DNA of 64,000 nt from positions 179,296-243,295 of the forward strand of contig JAFYBZ010000022.1 of the NCBI GenBank assembly GCA_017539905.1. The letters run 5' to 3'. Origin of the DNA: Clostridia bacterium. GTDB lineage: Bacteria; Bacillota; Clostridia; TANB77; UBA1234. Made by a program: the position numbers and the translations under genes. Below are positions 1 to 7,348 of this stretch, piece by piece. The notes beneath the pieces are model-generated. The model ran no database searches. It worked only from the letters and a program-made list of their open reading frames with translations, and was not told the DNA's origin. Positions within the stretch are counted from its first letter, which is position 1; every line of letters begins with the position of its first letter.

Positions 1-1
1 T

Positions 2-1195
2 AATGCTTTTTCTAAAGTTGGTATTAGAGCTTTAGATTCTCAGAGAATTATGACAAAGCTTCACAAATACAAAGAAGGAAAAGACTATGTTGATGTTATA
101 AAAGAGTATTATGACATTTTTGAAGGAGATTTTCAAAATGTTCCTGAAAACCCTAAAGAAAGAAAAAGATGGCTTCAAGATTTCAATGATAGGGTAGTTA
201 AAACCATTATTAATAGTACTGATGCAGAAGTAGATGAAGATAAAATCAGAAAGAGTTTAACGCACTATGAAAATACTGCAATTAGAAAAGTTAAACTTGG
301 TCTTTCGCCTCTTTCTAAATCATTTAGAAGAAAAGATGTAGAAAGATTAAGCTATACTACTAATACACATCGTAAAGAAATGATAAGTAAGATAGAGTCT
401 GGAACTCAAAAAACTAGTCCTCTTTCTGTTATAGCAACAAGTGCAATAACAATGGCTGCTAGCTTAGGAATATATTTATCATCACCAATGAATGCTCCAG
501 ATGTTCCTGTAATATCTAATGGTGTAATTGCAGCAATTGGGGCATCAGGTATTTCAAAACTTATTGAACAAGCAATTTTAAAAGAAAAGAATCGTACAAT
601 TGATCAAGATGAAAGTCTTACTGGTCTTGGAAGAATGATGCTAGAAGGTAGATATTTACTTTATAACCTTCTTCATACACAAAGAACAAAAACTATTTCT
701 GAAGAAGAAATGAAACCAATAATCAGTAGATTAATGCAATTATCTAAAGAAGAAAGACATATACAGAGTATGTGTCCTACTTATGAGGAATATCTTGCTT
801 TTGCAGAATCATCTAGAAAGAGTGTAGAAGAAGTTCGAAAATATAATGAAGAGATGGAGCGTATTAGTAGAAAAAGAGCCGCTGTATTATCTGCAGACCC
901 TAGAGCAATAACACACACATTAAGACAAAGGTCTGGGGCTGAATTAAAATTTAGCGATACTGAAGCTCAAAGAAGATTTTGGCAAGCTCCACCACCTGAA
1001 AAGCCAAATAGAAGAAAATCAAAAAGATCTGTATCAGAAGACATTATTAGGCAACAAGGCGGAACAGCAAGAATGCCTAATATAAGTAGAGAGTCTAGCA
1101 GCGCAAGTCAAATTGACAATTCTCAACAAACGGCAAAGTATGATACTGGCAAAAACAGAAGAAATAGGAGAAATGGCCAAGAACAAGAACATTAA
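2..1195 (+). CDS. Hypothetical protein with a central hydrophobic segment, 5' end outside window
   Basis: The reading frame is open from the first full codon in the window (base 2), and the first ATG at 50 has no ribosome-binding site, so the true start probably lies upstream and at least 397 residues are seen. The protein is highly charged. Roughly 140 residues in from the window edge lies an Ala/Ile/Gly-rich hydrophobic stretch of about 50 residues that could form one or two membrane segments. The last 100 residues are basic, Ser/Asn/Gln-rich and probably disordered. I recognise no family. Next comes a short gap and a separately promoted small gene. Function unknown; that the gene is real is fairly sure from its length and codon use. 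Confidence 0.7.
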   Translation, partial: NAFSKVGIRALDSQRIMTKLHKYKEGKDYVDVIKEYYDIFEGDFQNVPENPKERKRWLQDFNDRVVKTIINSTDAEVDEDKIRKSLTHYENTAIRKVKLGLSPLSKSFRRKDVERLSYTTNTHRKEMISKIESGTQKTSPLSVIATSAITMAASLGIYLSSPMNAPDVPVISNGVIAAIGASGISKLIEQAILKEKNRTIDQDESLTGLGRMMLEGRYLLYNLLHTQRTKTISEEEMKPIISRLMQLSKEERHIQSMCPTYEEYLAFAESSRKSVEEVRKYNEEMERISRKRAAVLSADPRAITHTLRQRSGAELKFSDTEAQRRFWQAPPPEKPNRRKSKRSVSEDIIRQQGGTARMPNISRESSSASQIDNSQQTAKYDTGKNRRNRRNGQEQEH

Positions 1196-1221
1196 TAATA
1201 TATTAAATAGAAAAAATTATG

Positions 1222-1250
1222 TTGACATATTATAGATATAAGAGTAAACT
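1222..1250 (+). promoter_or_regulatory. Sigma-A-type promoter for the 1288-1623 gene
   Basis: TTGACA at 1222-1227 and TAAACT at 1245-1250 are separated by 17 bases. Transcription would begin near 1257, just before the ribosome-binding site at 1273-1279. The promoter overlaps the upstream ATG at 1219, which argues that translation starts at 1288 instead. Confidence 0.55.
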
Positions 1251-1287
1251 TAGTTTTAACCAATTTTTTATAAGGAGGCGTCTCAAG

Positions 1288-1623
1288 TTGCAAAAAGCTA
1301 TGACTCACTTTGGTTACCTTGAAGAAGTACTCGGCATCCGGGCGGCTAACAATCCTGATTACTTCGAAAAATGCATCAATGTTATGAGATCCTATGAAAA
1401 ATCTGGCGATGAATGGTGGCTTAGTGCTAATCCTATTGAGCTTGCCAAACACCAGGTTGATGAGTCTATTCTGCTTATTCCCTTTGAAATCCTTAAAGAT
1501 GCTTTGATAAAGGTCTTAGGACGAAATGTGGAAGATGATGAGATATCTATCAAGAATGAAGTTCTTATTACTGAATTCAAGAATAAAGTTGAAACATACA
1601 AGCCTGCCCTGGCGGTGAGCTAA
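1288..1623 (+). CDS. Small hypothetical protein (111 aa), TTG start
   Basis: The TTG at 1288 is chosen because a perfect AAGGAGG (1273-1279) sits 8 bases upstream, while an ATG at 1219 lies inside the likely promoter and lacks a ribosome-binding site; an ATG at 1300 is a weaker alternative. The product is a soluble, helix-rich, mildly acidic protein with no signal peptide, membrane segment or motif I recognise. Its codons are visibly richer in G+C than those of neighbours, with CGG and CGA for arginine and many C-ending codons. A hairpin terminator follows directly, so this looks like a single-gene unit between the preceding gene and der. Function unknown. Confidence 0.7.
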   Translation: MQKAMTHFGYLEEVLGIRAANNPDYFEKCINVMRSYEKSGDEWWLSANPIELAKHQVDESILLIPFEILKDALIKVLGRNVEDDEISIKNEVLITEFKNKVETYKPALAVS

Positions 1624-1646
1624 GAAATTCTGTTTTGACCTATAAT

Positions 1647-1680
1647 ATGGCTTTTGCATACTCTGCAAGAGCCATTTTTC
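1647..1680 (+). terminator. Rho-independent terminator
   Basis: A 12-bp stem (arms 1647-1658 and 1664-1675, one G-U pair, 5-base loop) is followed by a T-run. It ends the small gene at 1288-1623 and isolates it from der. Confidence 0.8.
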
Positions 1681-1708
1681 TTGACTTTTTACGTAAACTT
1701 GGTAAAAT
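1681..1708 (+). promoter_or_regulatory. Likely promoter of der
   Basis: TTGACT (1681-1686) and TAAAAT (1703-1708) are spaced 16 bases apart, immediately after the terminator and 32 bases before the der start. An overlapping TATAAT at 1708-1713 is a second possible -10 but would give a 21-base spacer. Confidence 0.5.
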
Positions 1709-1739
1709 ATAATGGTTATAAGGAAAGAAGGTGAAATTC

Positions 1740-3083
1740 ATGTCAAAACCAATAGTAGCAATAATTGGAAGACCAAATGTTGGTAAATCAACATTCTTTA
1801 ATTACATAATCGGAGAGAGAAAATCTATCGTAGAGGATACTCCTGGTGTTACAAGAGACCGTATCTATGGTGATACTGAGTGGCGTGGCAGAAATTTCAC
1901 TATTATAGATACAGGCGGAATTGAGCCATATTCTGAGAATGAAATACTAGCTCAAATGCGTACACAAGCCCAAATAGCAATGGAAACAGCTGATGTTATT
2001 ATCTTTATTACTGATGTTCAAGCTGGCGTTACAGCTGATGACTATGAGGTTGCTACAATGCTAAGAAAGACAAAAAAACCTATAGTTTTAGTATGTAATA
2101 AAGCTGATAGTATCGGCCAAACTCCTGATGATTTATATGAATTCTATAATCTAGGTTTAGGAGATCCATATCCAGTATCGGCGCTAAATAAGCTAGGTAC
2201 AGGTGAAGTTCTAGATGCTATTTATGAACATTTTCCACCTGAAGATGAAGACGAGCACGATAGCGAATACATAAGTGTAGCTGTAATTGGTAAGCCAAAT
2301 GCAGGTAAGTCTTCACTCATCAACAAAATATTAGGTGAAAAAAGACTTATTGTATCTAATGTAGCTGGAACTACCAGAGATGCAATCGATACAAAATTTG
2401 AGAACAAACATGGAAAATACATATTTATAGATACAGCAGGAATTAGAAGAAAGAGCAAAATTGAAGAAGATATCGAAAGATACAGTATTATTAGAGCTAA
2501 AACCTCTATTGAAAAAGCTGATGTATGTATATTAGTAATTGATGCTTTAGAAGGAGTATCTGAACAAGATGCTAAAATTGCCGGAGAAGCTCATGAGAGC
2601 GGAAAAGGCGTTATTTTACTTGTTAATAAATGGGATGCTGTAGAGAAAGAAACAGGATCATTAGAAAAATATAAAGCAAAAGTGTATCAAGAGTTAGCAT
2701 ACTTAGATTATGCTCCAGTACTATTTGTATCAGCACTTACAGGCCAAAGAGTCGATAATATCTTTGACTTGATTAATGACGTAAATGAACAAAATTCTAA
2801 GAGAGTATCTACAAGCATGTTAAATGACGTTATTAATGAGGCTATAACAATGGTTCAACCACCATCAGATAAAGGTAGAAGACTTAAGATTTACTATGCA
2901 ACCCAAGTATCTACAAGACCACCAACATTTGTAGTATTCTGTAATAGCAACAAATTATTCCATTTTTCTTACCAAAGATACATCGAAAATCAGCTAAGAA
3001 AGGCATTTGGTTTTAATGGAACACCTGTTAGGATTATACCTAGAGAAAAGGCTGCAAAAGACCTAGAAAAGGGCAGAAAATAG
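1740..3083 (+). CDS. der: Ribosome biogenesis GTPase Der (EngA)
   Basis: Der is a tandem-domain GTPase needed for assembly of the 50S ribosomal subunit. Two complete GTPase domains are visible: the first P-loop GRPNVGKS is at residues 10-17 with NKAD near 119, the second GKPNAGKS near 184 with NKWD near 295. A C-terminal KH-like domain (about residues 350-440) binds rRNA. The length of 447 residues is normal. The start is placed at the ATG at 1740, giving the family-typical MSKPIVAI start, with AAGAAGG 8 bases upstream; an in-frame GTG at 1731 overlaps that site. A 51-residue ORF follows within 10 bases and is probably cotranscribed. Confidence 0.97.
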   Translation: MSKPIVAIIGRPNVGKSTFFNYIIGERKSIVEDTPGVTRDRIYGDTEWRGRNFTIIDTGGIEPYSENEILAQMRTQAQIAMETADVIIFITDVQAGVTADDYEVATMLRKTKKPIVLVCNKADSIGQTPDDLYEFYNLGLGDPYPVSALNKLGTGEVLDAIYEHFPPEDEDEHDSEYISVAVIGKPNAGKSSLINKILGEKRLIVSNVAGTTRDAIDTKFENKHGKYIFIDTAGIRRKSKIEEDIERYSIIRAKTSIEKADVCILVIDALEGVSEQDAKIAGEAHESGKGVILLVNKWDAVEKETGSLEKYKAKVYQELAYLDYAPVLFVSALTGQRVDNIFDLINDVNEQNSKRVSTSMLNDVINEAITMVQPPSDKGRRLKIYYATQVSTRPPTFVVFCNSNKLFHFSYQRYIENQLRKAFGFNGTPVRIIPREKAAKDLEKGRK

Positions 3084-3092
3084 GAGAAAATC

Positions 3093-3248
3093 ATGAAATT
3101 ATGGGAAATTAGGCTATATAAGCTTAAAATTATAAAAAATGATGAAGTTGTTTTTGAAGGAATGGCAGAAGAATTGCCAGAAGACCTTAAAAATGAGGAT
3201 TCTAAGGCTATTGTACTAGATAATGGAGAAGCCGTTGTTAACATATAA
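3093..3248 (+). CDS. Small hypothetical protein downstream of der (51 aa)
   Basis: An AGGAG at 3082-3086 lies 6 bases before the ATG, and the frame runs 51 codons to TAA. It starts 9 bases after the der stop, suggesting translation from the der transcript. The product begins MKLWEIRLYKLKI and has an acidic middle; it could fold as a small beta-rich unit. No family recognised. Codon use resembles der. The good ribosome-binding site and tight spacing favour a real gene, but its shortness leaves doubt. Confidence 0.5.
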   Translation: MKLWEIRLYKLKIIKNDEVVFEGMAEELPEDLKNEDSKAIVLDNGEAVVNI

Positions 3249-3264
3249 ATATTTACTTAAATTG

Positions 3265-3293
3265 TTGACATAATTGCATTATCATGTTAAAAT
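3265..3293 (+). promoter_or_regulatory. Strong sigma-A-type promoter
   Basis: TTGACA (3265-3270) and TAAAAT (3288-3293) with a 17-base spacer and an upstream TG near the -10. It drives the small basic gene at 3361; the implied leader is about 60 bases. Confidence 0.7.
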
Positions 3294-3360
3294 AAAATAG
3301 CTATCGGTAGATAAGCATTATCCTAAAATAAATATTTTAAAGGAAAGAGAGGTACACCAT

Positions 3361-3558
3361 ATGCGGAGGACGTACTGTCCACCTAAAAAACGCAACCCGA
3401 ACAACACCAACGTCAAATACCAGAGGAATCTAGGTGTCAGACACCAGCATGAAAAAGACAGAAAGGAAGCCAATAGAAATTTCAAGAACCAAATTATGGT
3501 AGCCGCTTCCGATTCTGGTCCTGACAACTATTCCTACTACGATTTTAAGTTTTTATAA
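3361..3558 (+). CDS. Small basic hypothetical protein (65 aa)
   Basis: A purine-rich ribosome-binding site (AAAGGAAAGAGAGG, 3339-3352) precedes the ATG. The product is very basic in its first 45 residues (many Arg, Lys, Asn, Gln) and ends in an aromatic Tyr/Asp/Phe-rich tail. This composition suits binding to RNA or another polyanion, but no family is recognised. It has its own consensus promoter and a strong terminator, so it is an independent unit and possibly well expressed. Codon use (CGG, CGC, AGG, AAC) is G+C-richer than der or the recombinase gene, as in the 1288-1623 gene. Confidence 0.65.
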   Translation: MRRTYCPPKKRNPNNTNVKYQRNLGVRHQHEKDRKEANRNFKNQIMVAASDSGPDNYSYYDFKFL

Positions 3559-3573
3559 AAGTGTATCCGTAAA

Positions 3574-3614
3574 TCCCCGAGCAAATAAAAAATTCCCTGC
3601 TCGGGGAATTTTTT
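3574..3614 (+). terminator. Rho-independent terminator
   Basis: A 10-bp GC-rich stem (TCCCCGAGCA at 3574-3583, TGCTCGGGGA at 3598-3607) is followed by a seven-T run. It lies tail-to-tail between the small basic gene and the recombinase gene and is strong in the plus direction. Confidence 0.85.
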
Positions 3615-4645
3615 TATTTTATATTAAAATCTGCTAATGGATTATTTTCAACTGCTTGTCTTATTTGATAGTTATCCACATGCGTATATATTTCTGTCGT
3701 TCCTATATTTTCATGTCCTAATATTTCTTGAAGCGCTCTTACATCAACACCATTTTGGTACATTAATGTTGCTGCAGTATGTCTTAACTTATGGGTAGAG
3801 TATCCTTTTAAGCCTGCCGCTTCTAAATATTCACCAACAGCAGTTTGAACCATTCTACGACTAATTCTTTTCTTTCTTTCGCTTAAGAACAATGCATCGC
3901 TATCAGTACCTGTAATATTAGGTCTTATTTTCAAATATTCTTTAACGGCTTTCATACAAGCTTTATTCAAGTATACAGTTCTTTCTTTATTACCTTTTCC
4001 AATAACAGTTAAAATGGCATCATCAAATTTAATGTGATTAATATTAATTCCGACTAACTCAGATAAACGCATTCCACAATTTAAAAACAGAGTACATATA
4101 GCATAGTCTCGAATACCTAAAGACTTTTGATGATCAGTTAATTCTTTATTTGGATTTTTAAGTCTAGAATATTGATTTTTATTATCTTCTTTAGCCATAC
4201 TTAAAAGCTTTTGACTTTCATTAATTGTTAAATATTTAGGAAGTCTTTTATTAATCTTAGGTGTTTCAACATCTTTAGCAGGATTTTCAGGTAATACATT
4301 AACTTTAGTTGTAAGATACTTAAAAAATCCTTTTATAGAAGATAGTTTTCTAGCACGTGATGCTGGGCCTAACTTTAAATCAATAGCTAAGTATGACATG
4401 TATTCATATATATCACCAGAATCAATTCTAGATAAAAATTTTGAGTCGATAGAGGAGATATCTATATCATCATAATTAATATCTTTTCTTTTTATTCCTT
4501 TTGAAGTTGCCATCATGAATTTTAAAAATCTAGTTAAATCATAATTGTATTCTTTAATAGAATTTGATGATTTATTTAGATTGATATTAAAATTTAAATA
4601 GTCTCTTAATAATTTTGGTTGTTTTAAACTTTCTTCACTTAACAT
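3614..4645 (-). CDS. Tyrosine recombinase of the XerC/XerD type
   Basis: This is a 343-residue tyrosine site-specific recombinase. It has an N-terminal SAM-like core-binding domain (about residues 10-115) and a C-terminal catalytic domain with the full set of residues: Arg193 (CGMRLSEL), Lys217 (GKG), His285 and Arg288 (HKLRH), His311 (LGH) and nucleophile Tyr320. Size and motifs match XerC/XerD chromosome-dimer resolvases; a mobile-element integrase cannot be excluded, but no element genes surround it. The ATG has TAGGAG 6 bases upstream. Its mRNA leader contains a 69-base imperfect hairpin (4665-4733) ending about 20 bases before the start codon, which could affect expression or be a DNA site for the enzyme. 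I saw no dif-like sequence nearby. Confidence 0.93.
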   Translation of the reverse strand: MLSEESLKQPKLLRDYLNFNINLNKSSNSIKEYNYDLTRFLKFMMATSKGIKRKDINYDDIDISSIDSKFLSRIDSGDIYEYMSYLAIDLKLGPASRARKLSSIKGFFKYLTTKVNVLPENPAKDVETPKINKRLPKYLTINESQKLLSMAKEDNKNQYSRLKNPNKELTDHQKSLGIRDYAICTLFLNCGMRLSELVGININHIKFDDAILTVIGKGNKERTVYLNKACMKAVKEYLKIRPNITGTDSDALFLSERKKRISRRMVQTAVGEYLEAAGLKGYSTHKLRHTAATLMYQNGVDVRALQEILGHENIGTTEIYTHVDNYQIRQAVENNPLADFNIK

Positions 4646-4664
4646 TTTTTTCTCCTAATCAGTC

Positions 4665-4733
4665 GCACTTCTTTAATGATTCGGTAGATTTTGCTCGCAA
4701 CGAACAAAACTACACTCATCATTAGCGAAGTGC
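4665..4733. repeat. Long imperfect inverted repeat upstream of the recombinase
   Basis: Arms of 33 bases (4665-4697 and 4701-4733) pair with a few mismatches around a 3-base loop, beginning GCACTTC and ending GAAGTGC. In the recombinase transcript it forms a hairpin just ahead of the ribosome-binding site. The apex layout (GATTTTG facing CAAAAC with one unpaired A) resembles the hairpin at 46771-46845. Confidence 0.75.
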
Positions 4734-4946
4734 TCTTATTAAATAAATTTTAAATCAATCGAGAAGAATAGGAAAGAAAATTGCACAAAATGTAACGAAA
4801 AAATAATAAAATAGGAGAAATAGGTGACAAAGGTATATTACGAATTCATTAATTGTAAATGATAATATGATTAATTTGACATAATTGAAAGTAGTCTATG
4901 TTAAAATTATTAAGGATTTATGATAACGATTTTAGGAGCTGATTAT
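4734..4946. other. Divergent intergenic region, possible promoter
   Basis: No gene is seen between the hairpin and the DUF2628-like gene. TTGACA at 4876-4881 and TAAAAT at 4902-4907 resemble the 3265 promoter, but the spacing is 20 bases; TATGTT at 4897-4902 gives 15. One may serve the downstream gene. TTGCACAAAA at 4781-4790 recurs at 6006-6015 and, in both orientations, at 6912-6937. Confidence 0.35.
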
Positions 4947-5492
4947 ATGGATAATGAATTACTAATTAGAGAATTTATTGGAAAGGATGCGGATAGATTT
5001 CTTGGCCCAAAAGATATAACAACTACTACTCAAGAAGACATAGTGATATCAGGTGAAGCACCAAAAGTTACTAAAAAACAAGATACTACTGTTAATCCAA
5101 CAGCAGGTGTCTTAGGTTGGGCGTTTGGACCTGTTTGGTTCTTTTATAGAAAATCATATTTAATTGGATTTGGATTTTTATTCTTATCTGTACTGATAGG
5201 TATTTTAACTCCAGAAGCAGTTTCGGATACACATGCTATTCCAATGTTAATGGGACTTTTGTATGCTTTTTCAGCTAACAAATTGTATCTATGGGATGTT
5301 AGAAGAAAAGTTAAGAAGATAGTTGAAAAGAATCAATATTTATCTCAAGAAGAATTAATTGAGAAAATTAGAAAAAAGGGTGGAACTAGTGTTGTTGCAG
5401 TAATTATCTATGCAATAATGTTAATACTATATATTGCTTTCATCATATTATTATTCATTCTAATGATTGCAGCAGCTAGTTATTCAAGTTAA
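4947..5492 (+). CDS. DUF2628-like membrane protein
   Basis: A 181-residue protein with about 50 soluble residues, then the region GWAFGPVWFFYRKSYLIG, typical of DUF2628 proteins, then hydrophobic segments (about residues 65-110), a short amphipathic cytoplasmic stretch ending in WDVRRKVKK, and a strongly hydrophobic C-terminal helix (about 145-178). It is probably an inner-membrane protein with three or four segments; DUF2628 has no established function. The ATG at 4947 is chosen because TTAGGAG lies 8 bases upstream; an ATG at 4920 has no ribosome-binding site. A bidirectional terminator follows. Confidence 0.75.
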   Translation: MDNELLIREFIGKDADRFLGPKDITTTTQEDIVISGEAPKVTKKQDTTVNPTAGVLGWAFGPVWFFYRKSYLIGFGFLFLSVLIGILTPEAVSDTHAIPMLMGLLYAFSANKLYLWDVRRKVKKIVEKNQYLSQEELIEKIRKKGGTSVVAVIIYAIMLILYIAFIILLFILMIAAASYSS

Positions 5493-5496
5493 AAAT

Positions 5497-5530
5497 AAGA
5501 GGTATCTAAAAAGATACCTCTTTTAATTTT
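5497..5530. terminator. Bidirectional terminator
   Basis: A 10-bp stem (AAGAGGTATC at 5497-5506, GATACCTCTT at 5513-5522) has T-runs in both directions. It ends the plus-strand DUF2628-like gene and the minus-strand YegP-type gene. Confidence 0.85.
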
Positions 5531-5534
5531 TTAA

Positions 5535-5903
5535 TTATTCATTAACAATTTCTGCATCTGGAGCATTTGTCTTAACAGATTCAATTCCGTTTGTGCATCC
5601 AGCCATTTGTGAATAACCTTCAGAAGATAAAATGTTTTGTCCATTTTTAGCTGTTAGTCTGAATCTAAATTCACCAGCTTTATCTACATATATTTCAAAT
5701 TTTGGATTTGTTTTTTCTTCAAATCCTTCTTTTGTTTGATCCTCAATTTCAGCAATTGGAGCATTTGTTTTTACACTTTCAATACCATTCTTGCAAGCAT
5801 CCATTGAACTGTATACTTGAGATGTTCCAATGATTTGTCCGTTTCCTGCTACTAAACTAAACTTACAACCAGCATCTGATTCCTTGATAACAAATTTTCC
5901 CAT
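5535..5903 (-). CDS. Double YegP-type (DUF1508) protein
   Basis: This 122-residue protein has two tandem copies of the YegP/DUF1508 fold (about residues 1-48 and 66-120). Each carries the FRFRLTAKNGQ-like strand and the NGIESVKTNAP motif; the second halves are nearly identical, so the duplication is clear. An acidic linker joins them. YegP-type proteins are small and cytosolic, with no firmly established role. TAGGAGG precedes the ATG. A candidate promoter on this strand is TTGATT with TAAACT 17 bases on, followed by a short hairpin in the leader around 5920-5945. Identification is sure, function is not. Confidence 0.9.
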   Translation of the reverse strand: MGKFVIKESDAGCKFSLVAGNGQIIGTSQVYSSMDACKNGIESVKTNAPIAEIEDQTKEGFEEKTNPKFEIYVDKAGEFRFRLTAKNGQNILSSEGYSQMAGCTNGIESVKTNAPDAEIVNE

Positions 5904-6150
5904 AAAATATTACCTCCTAATAATTTTAGATGGATCGTAACCATCCGAATATACTAATAGTTTATATATTTTTTTATTAAAAATCAATAGGGCATGTTTT
6001 AAATATTGCACAAAACTTTTTATATAATAGGAGAGAGGTATCCAGTAAAGGATAAGAGGGTATTTCCATATATATTTAAAAGTGATAATATATTTATAGT
6101 TAAAATGTTGTCAGCCTTATAAAACAAATGTTTAAGGAGGTGATATTTTT
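5904..6150. other. Divergent intergenic leader region
   Basis: AT-rich region between the YegP-type gene and the 6151 gene. It contains TTGCACAAAA (6006-6015), a TATAAT at about 6022-6027 and a purine-rich leader (6028-6060) before the 6151 ribosome-binding site. I could not match it to a riboswitch class. Confidence 0.3.
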
Positions 6151-6510
6151 GTGATCCGGATTTATATTGAAGATTTGGTCGCCAATGCATTTATAGCGTA
6201 TTTATCAAATTCAAATCCTAAAAATTTTGATCGTAAATTGAAATTAAAACAAATAGAAAAATTTGGAAATGAAGTTGTATACAATTTAAGATTAAAAGGA
6301 AAATTTGCAACATTAATTTTATCACGTGATCTTACATATGATTTTTTTCAAAAATATTATGATTGGTATAGATTACAAGATGACGATACAGTTGTCTTAG
6401 ATGATCATGTTACATTAGATGATTTAATAGATAATTTTACAGGATATTTAAGTACAGATTTACTTGTTGAGTTCGGAAAAAGGAAAAATTATAAGCTATT
6501 ATTTGAATAA
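6151..6510 (+). CDS. Hypothetical protein (119 aa), GTG start
   Basis: The GTG at 6151 is preceded by AAGGAGGTGAT, an unusually complete match to the 16S rRNA anti-Shine-Dalgarno, which suggests strong translation. The product is soluble, begins MIRIYIEDLVANAFIAYL, and is rich in Asp, Phe and Tyr, with an acidic C-terminal half. No signal peptide, membrane segment or known motif is seen. It is followed by about 390 bases of AT-rich DNA with clustered palindromes, so it is probably monocistronic. Function unknown; a small single-domain regulator or toxin/antitoxin-sized protein is only a guess. Confidence 0.65.
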   Translation: MIRIYIEDLVANAFIAYLSNSNPKNFDRKLKLKQIEKFGNEVVYNLRLKGKFATLILSRDLTYDFFQKYYDWYRLQDDDTVVLDDHVTLDDLIDNFTGYLSTDLLVEFGKRKNYKLLFE

Positions 6511-6862
6511 ATGGCCATTTTTTCCTAAATCCGGAAACCCTTGAAAATAGCCGTTTTGACGACGCACGAGAATGCCCTAGAATCGATTTTTAGGAAGAAA
6601 GGTATATAGTTATATACCTCAAAAAACGTCTTAAAATCGATTTTGAGAAGAATGAGTATTATTTTTAAAATCTGATCATAAAAATACATGATGAACAAAT
6701 TTTTTAATCATCAATAAAATAGTTTAATAAAAAAGTGATAGAAATAAAAAATGTTTTCAAATAAAAATGAAGAGAGAAGAAAAATAAAAATTGAAAACAA
6801 AAAAATAGTTTTTTATTAAAGAATTATACATATAATAATATCACTATTTATAGCCATAATAA
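6511..6862. other. AT-rich non-coding region with clustered palindromes
   Basis: No credible gene. Two palindromes centred on AATCGATT (6576-6594 and 6630-6647) flank another at 6601-6618 (GGTATATAGTTATATACC). Further on, TGTTTTCAA and TTGAAAACA form a separated inverted repeat near 6750-6803, and AAAATAGTTT occurs twice. The layout resembles operator clusters or a small-RNA locus, but no promoter or product could be defined. Confidence 0.5.
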
Positions 6863-6894
6863 AAAGCCTTGAAAGCGTTATGCTTCAAGGCTTT
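6863..6894 (-). terminator. Rho-independent terminator (minus strand)
   Basis: An 11 to 13-bp stem (6863-6876 with 6882-6894), followed on the minus strand by a TTTTTATT tract. It ends the transcript of the symporter and the small membrane protein, and of any small ORF at 6900-7022. Confidence 0.7.
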
Positions 6895-6899
6895 GATTA

Positions 6900-7022
6900 T
6901 TATATCTCATTTTGCACAAAACTTACATTTTGTGCAATTTTATATATGTCTTTATCTAAGGTTTTGTATGCTTCTCTACCAGTAAATATATTTAAAATTA
7001 CATTTGAAACAAATAAAAACAT
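6900..7022 (-). CDS. Possible 40-residue small protein
   Basis: The frame runs ATG to TAA within the segment between the 7031-7345 gene and its terminator. An AGGAG overlapping the end of the upstream gene lies about 13 bases before the ATG, which is long. The predicted peptide has a hydrophobic start and a polar C-terminal half (LDKDIYKIAQN). Part of its sequence coincides with the inverted repeat at 6912-6937. It could equally be an untranslated 3' region. Confidence 0.25.
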   Translation of the reverse strand: MFLFVSNVILNIFTGREAYKTLDKDIYKIAQNVSFVQNEI

Positions 7023-7030
7023 ATTAAATT

Positions 7031-7345
7031 TTATTCTCCTAATAAACTATGAATTCCCTGATTAATGTTTTTGGTTACATCCTCCGTCGCACTACTAACA
7101 CCACTTTTTATATCTTGTTGAATTTGTCCTGCATTTATTGGTGGCATTTCATTAATTTGAAATTCTTCTTTGACTTCATTAGCTTTATTTTTTACCATTA
7201 CAACTATTATAATGGCTGCAATCACTATTAAAACGACAGCAATCGCTACTCCCACAAGCTTTTTCTGCATCGAGTCGCCTCGTGCATTTCTTAATTTCTT
7301 ATCTAAATCAGTATTATACTTATTAAATTGAAATTGTTCTCTCAT
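7031..7345 (-). CDS. Single-pass membrane protein of unknown function (104 aa)
   Basis: A short polar N-terminus (about 28 residues) is followed by one long hydrophobic segment (about 29-51, Val/Ile/Ala-rich) and a polar C-terminal region of about 50 residues. This suggests a bitopic membrane protein. It begins 3 bases after the symporter stop, and GGAAGGA before its ATG overlaps the end of that gene, so the two are translationally linked. It may be an accessory subunit of the transporter, or simply cotranscribed. No family recognised. Confidence 0.6.
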   Translation of the reverse strand: MREQFQFNKYNTDLDKKLRNARGDSMQKKLVGVAIAVVLIVIAAIIIVVMVKNKANEVKEEFQINEMPPINAGQIQQDIKSGVSSATEDVTKNINQGIHSLLGE

Positions 7346-7348
7346 TTT

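Noticed and set aside
4665..4733. Hairpin as an integron attC site
   Set aside because: The ends lack the RYYYAAC/GTTRRRY core sites, and the recombinase lacks visible signs of an integron integrase.
4818..4862. 12-codon leader peptide after a GGAG motif
   Set aside because: Too short, no regulatory context and no conserved features.
3614..4946. Recombinase as part of a prophage or conjugative element
   Set aside because: No phage, relaxase, excisionase or transfer genes and no tRNA attachment site nearby; size and motifs suit XerC/D.
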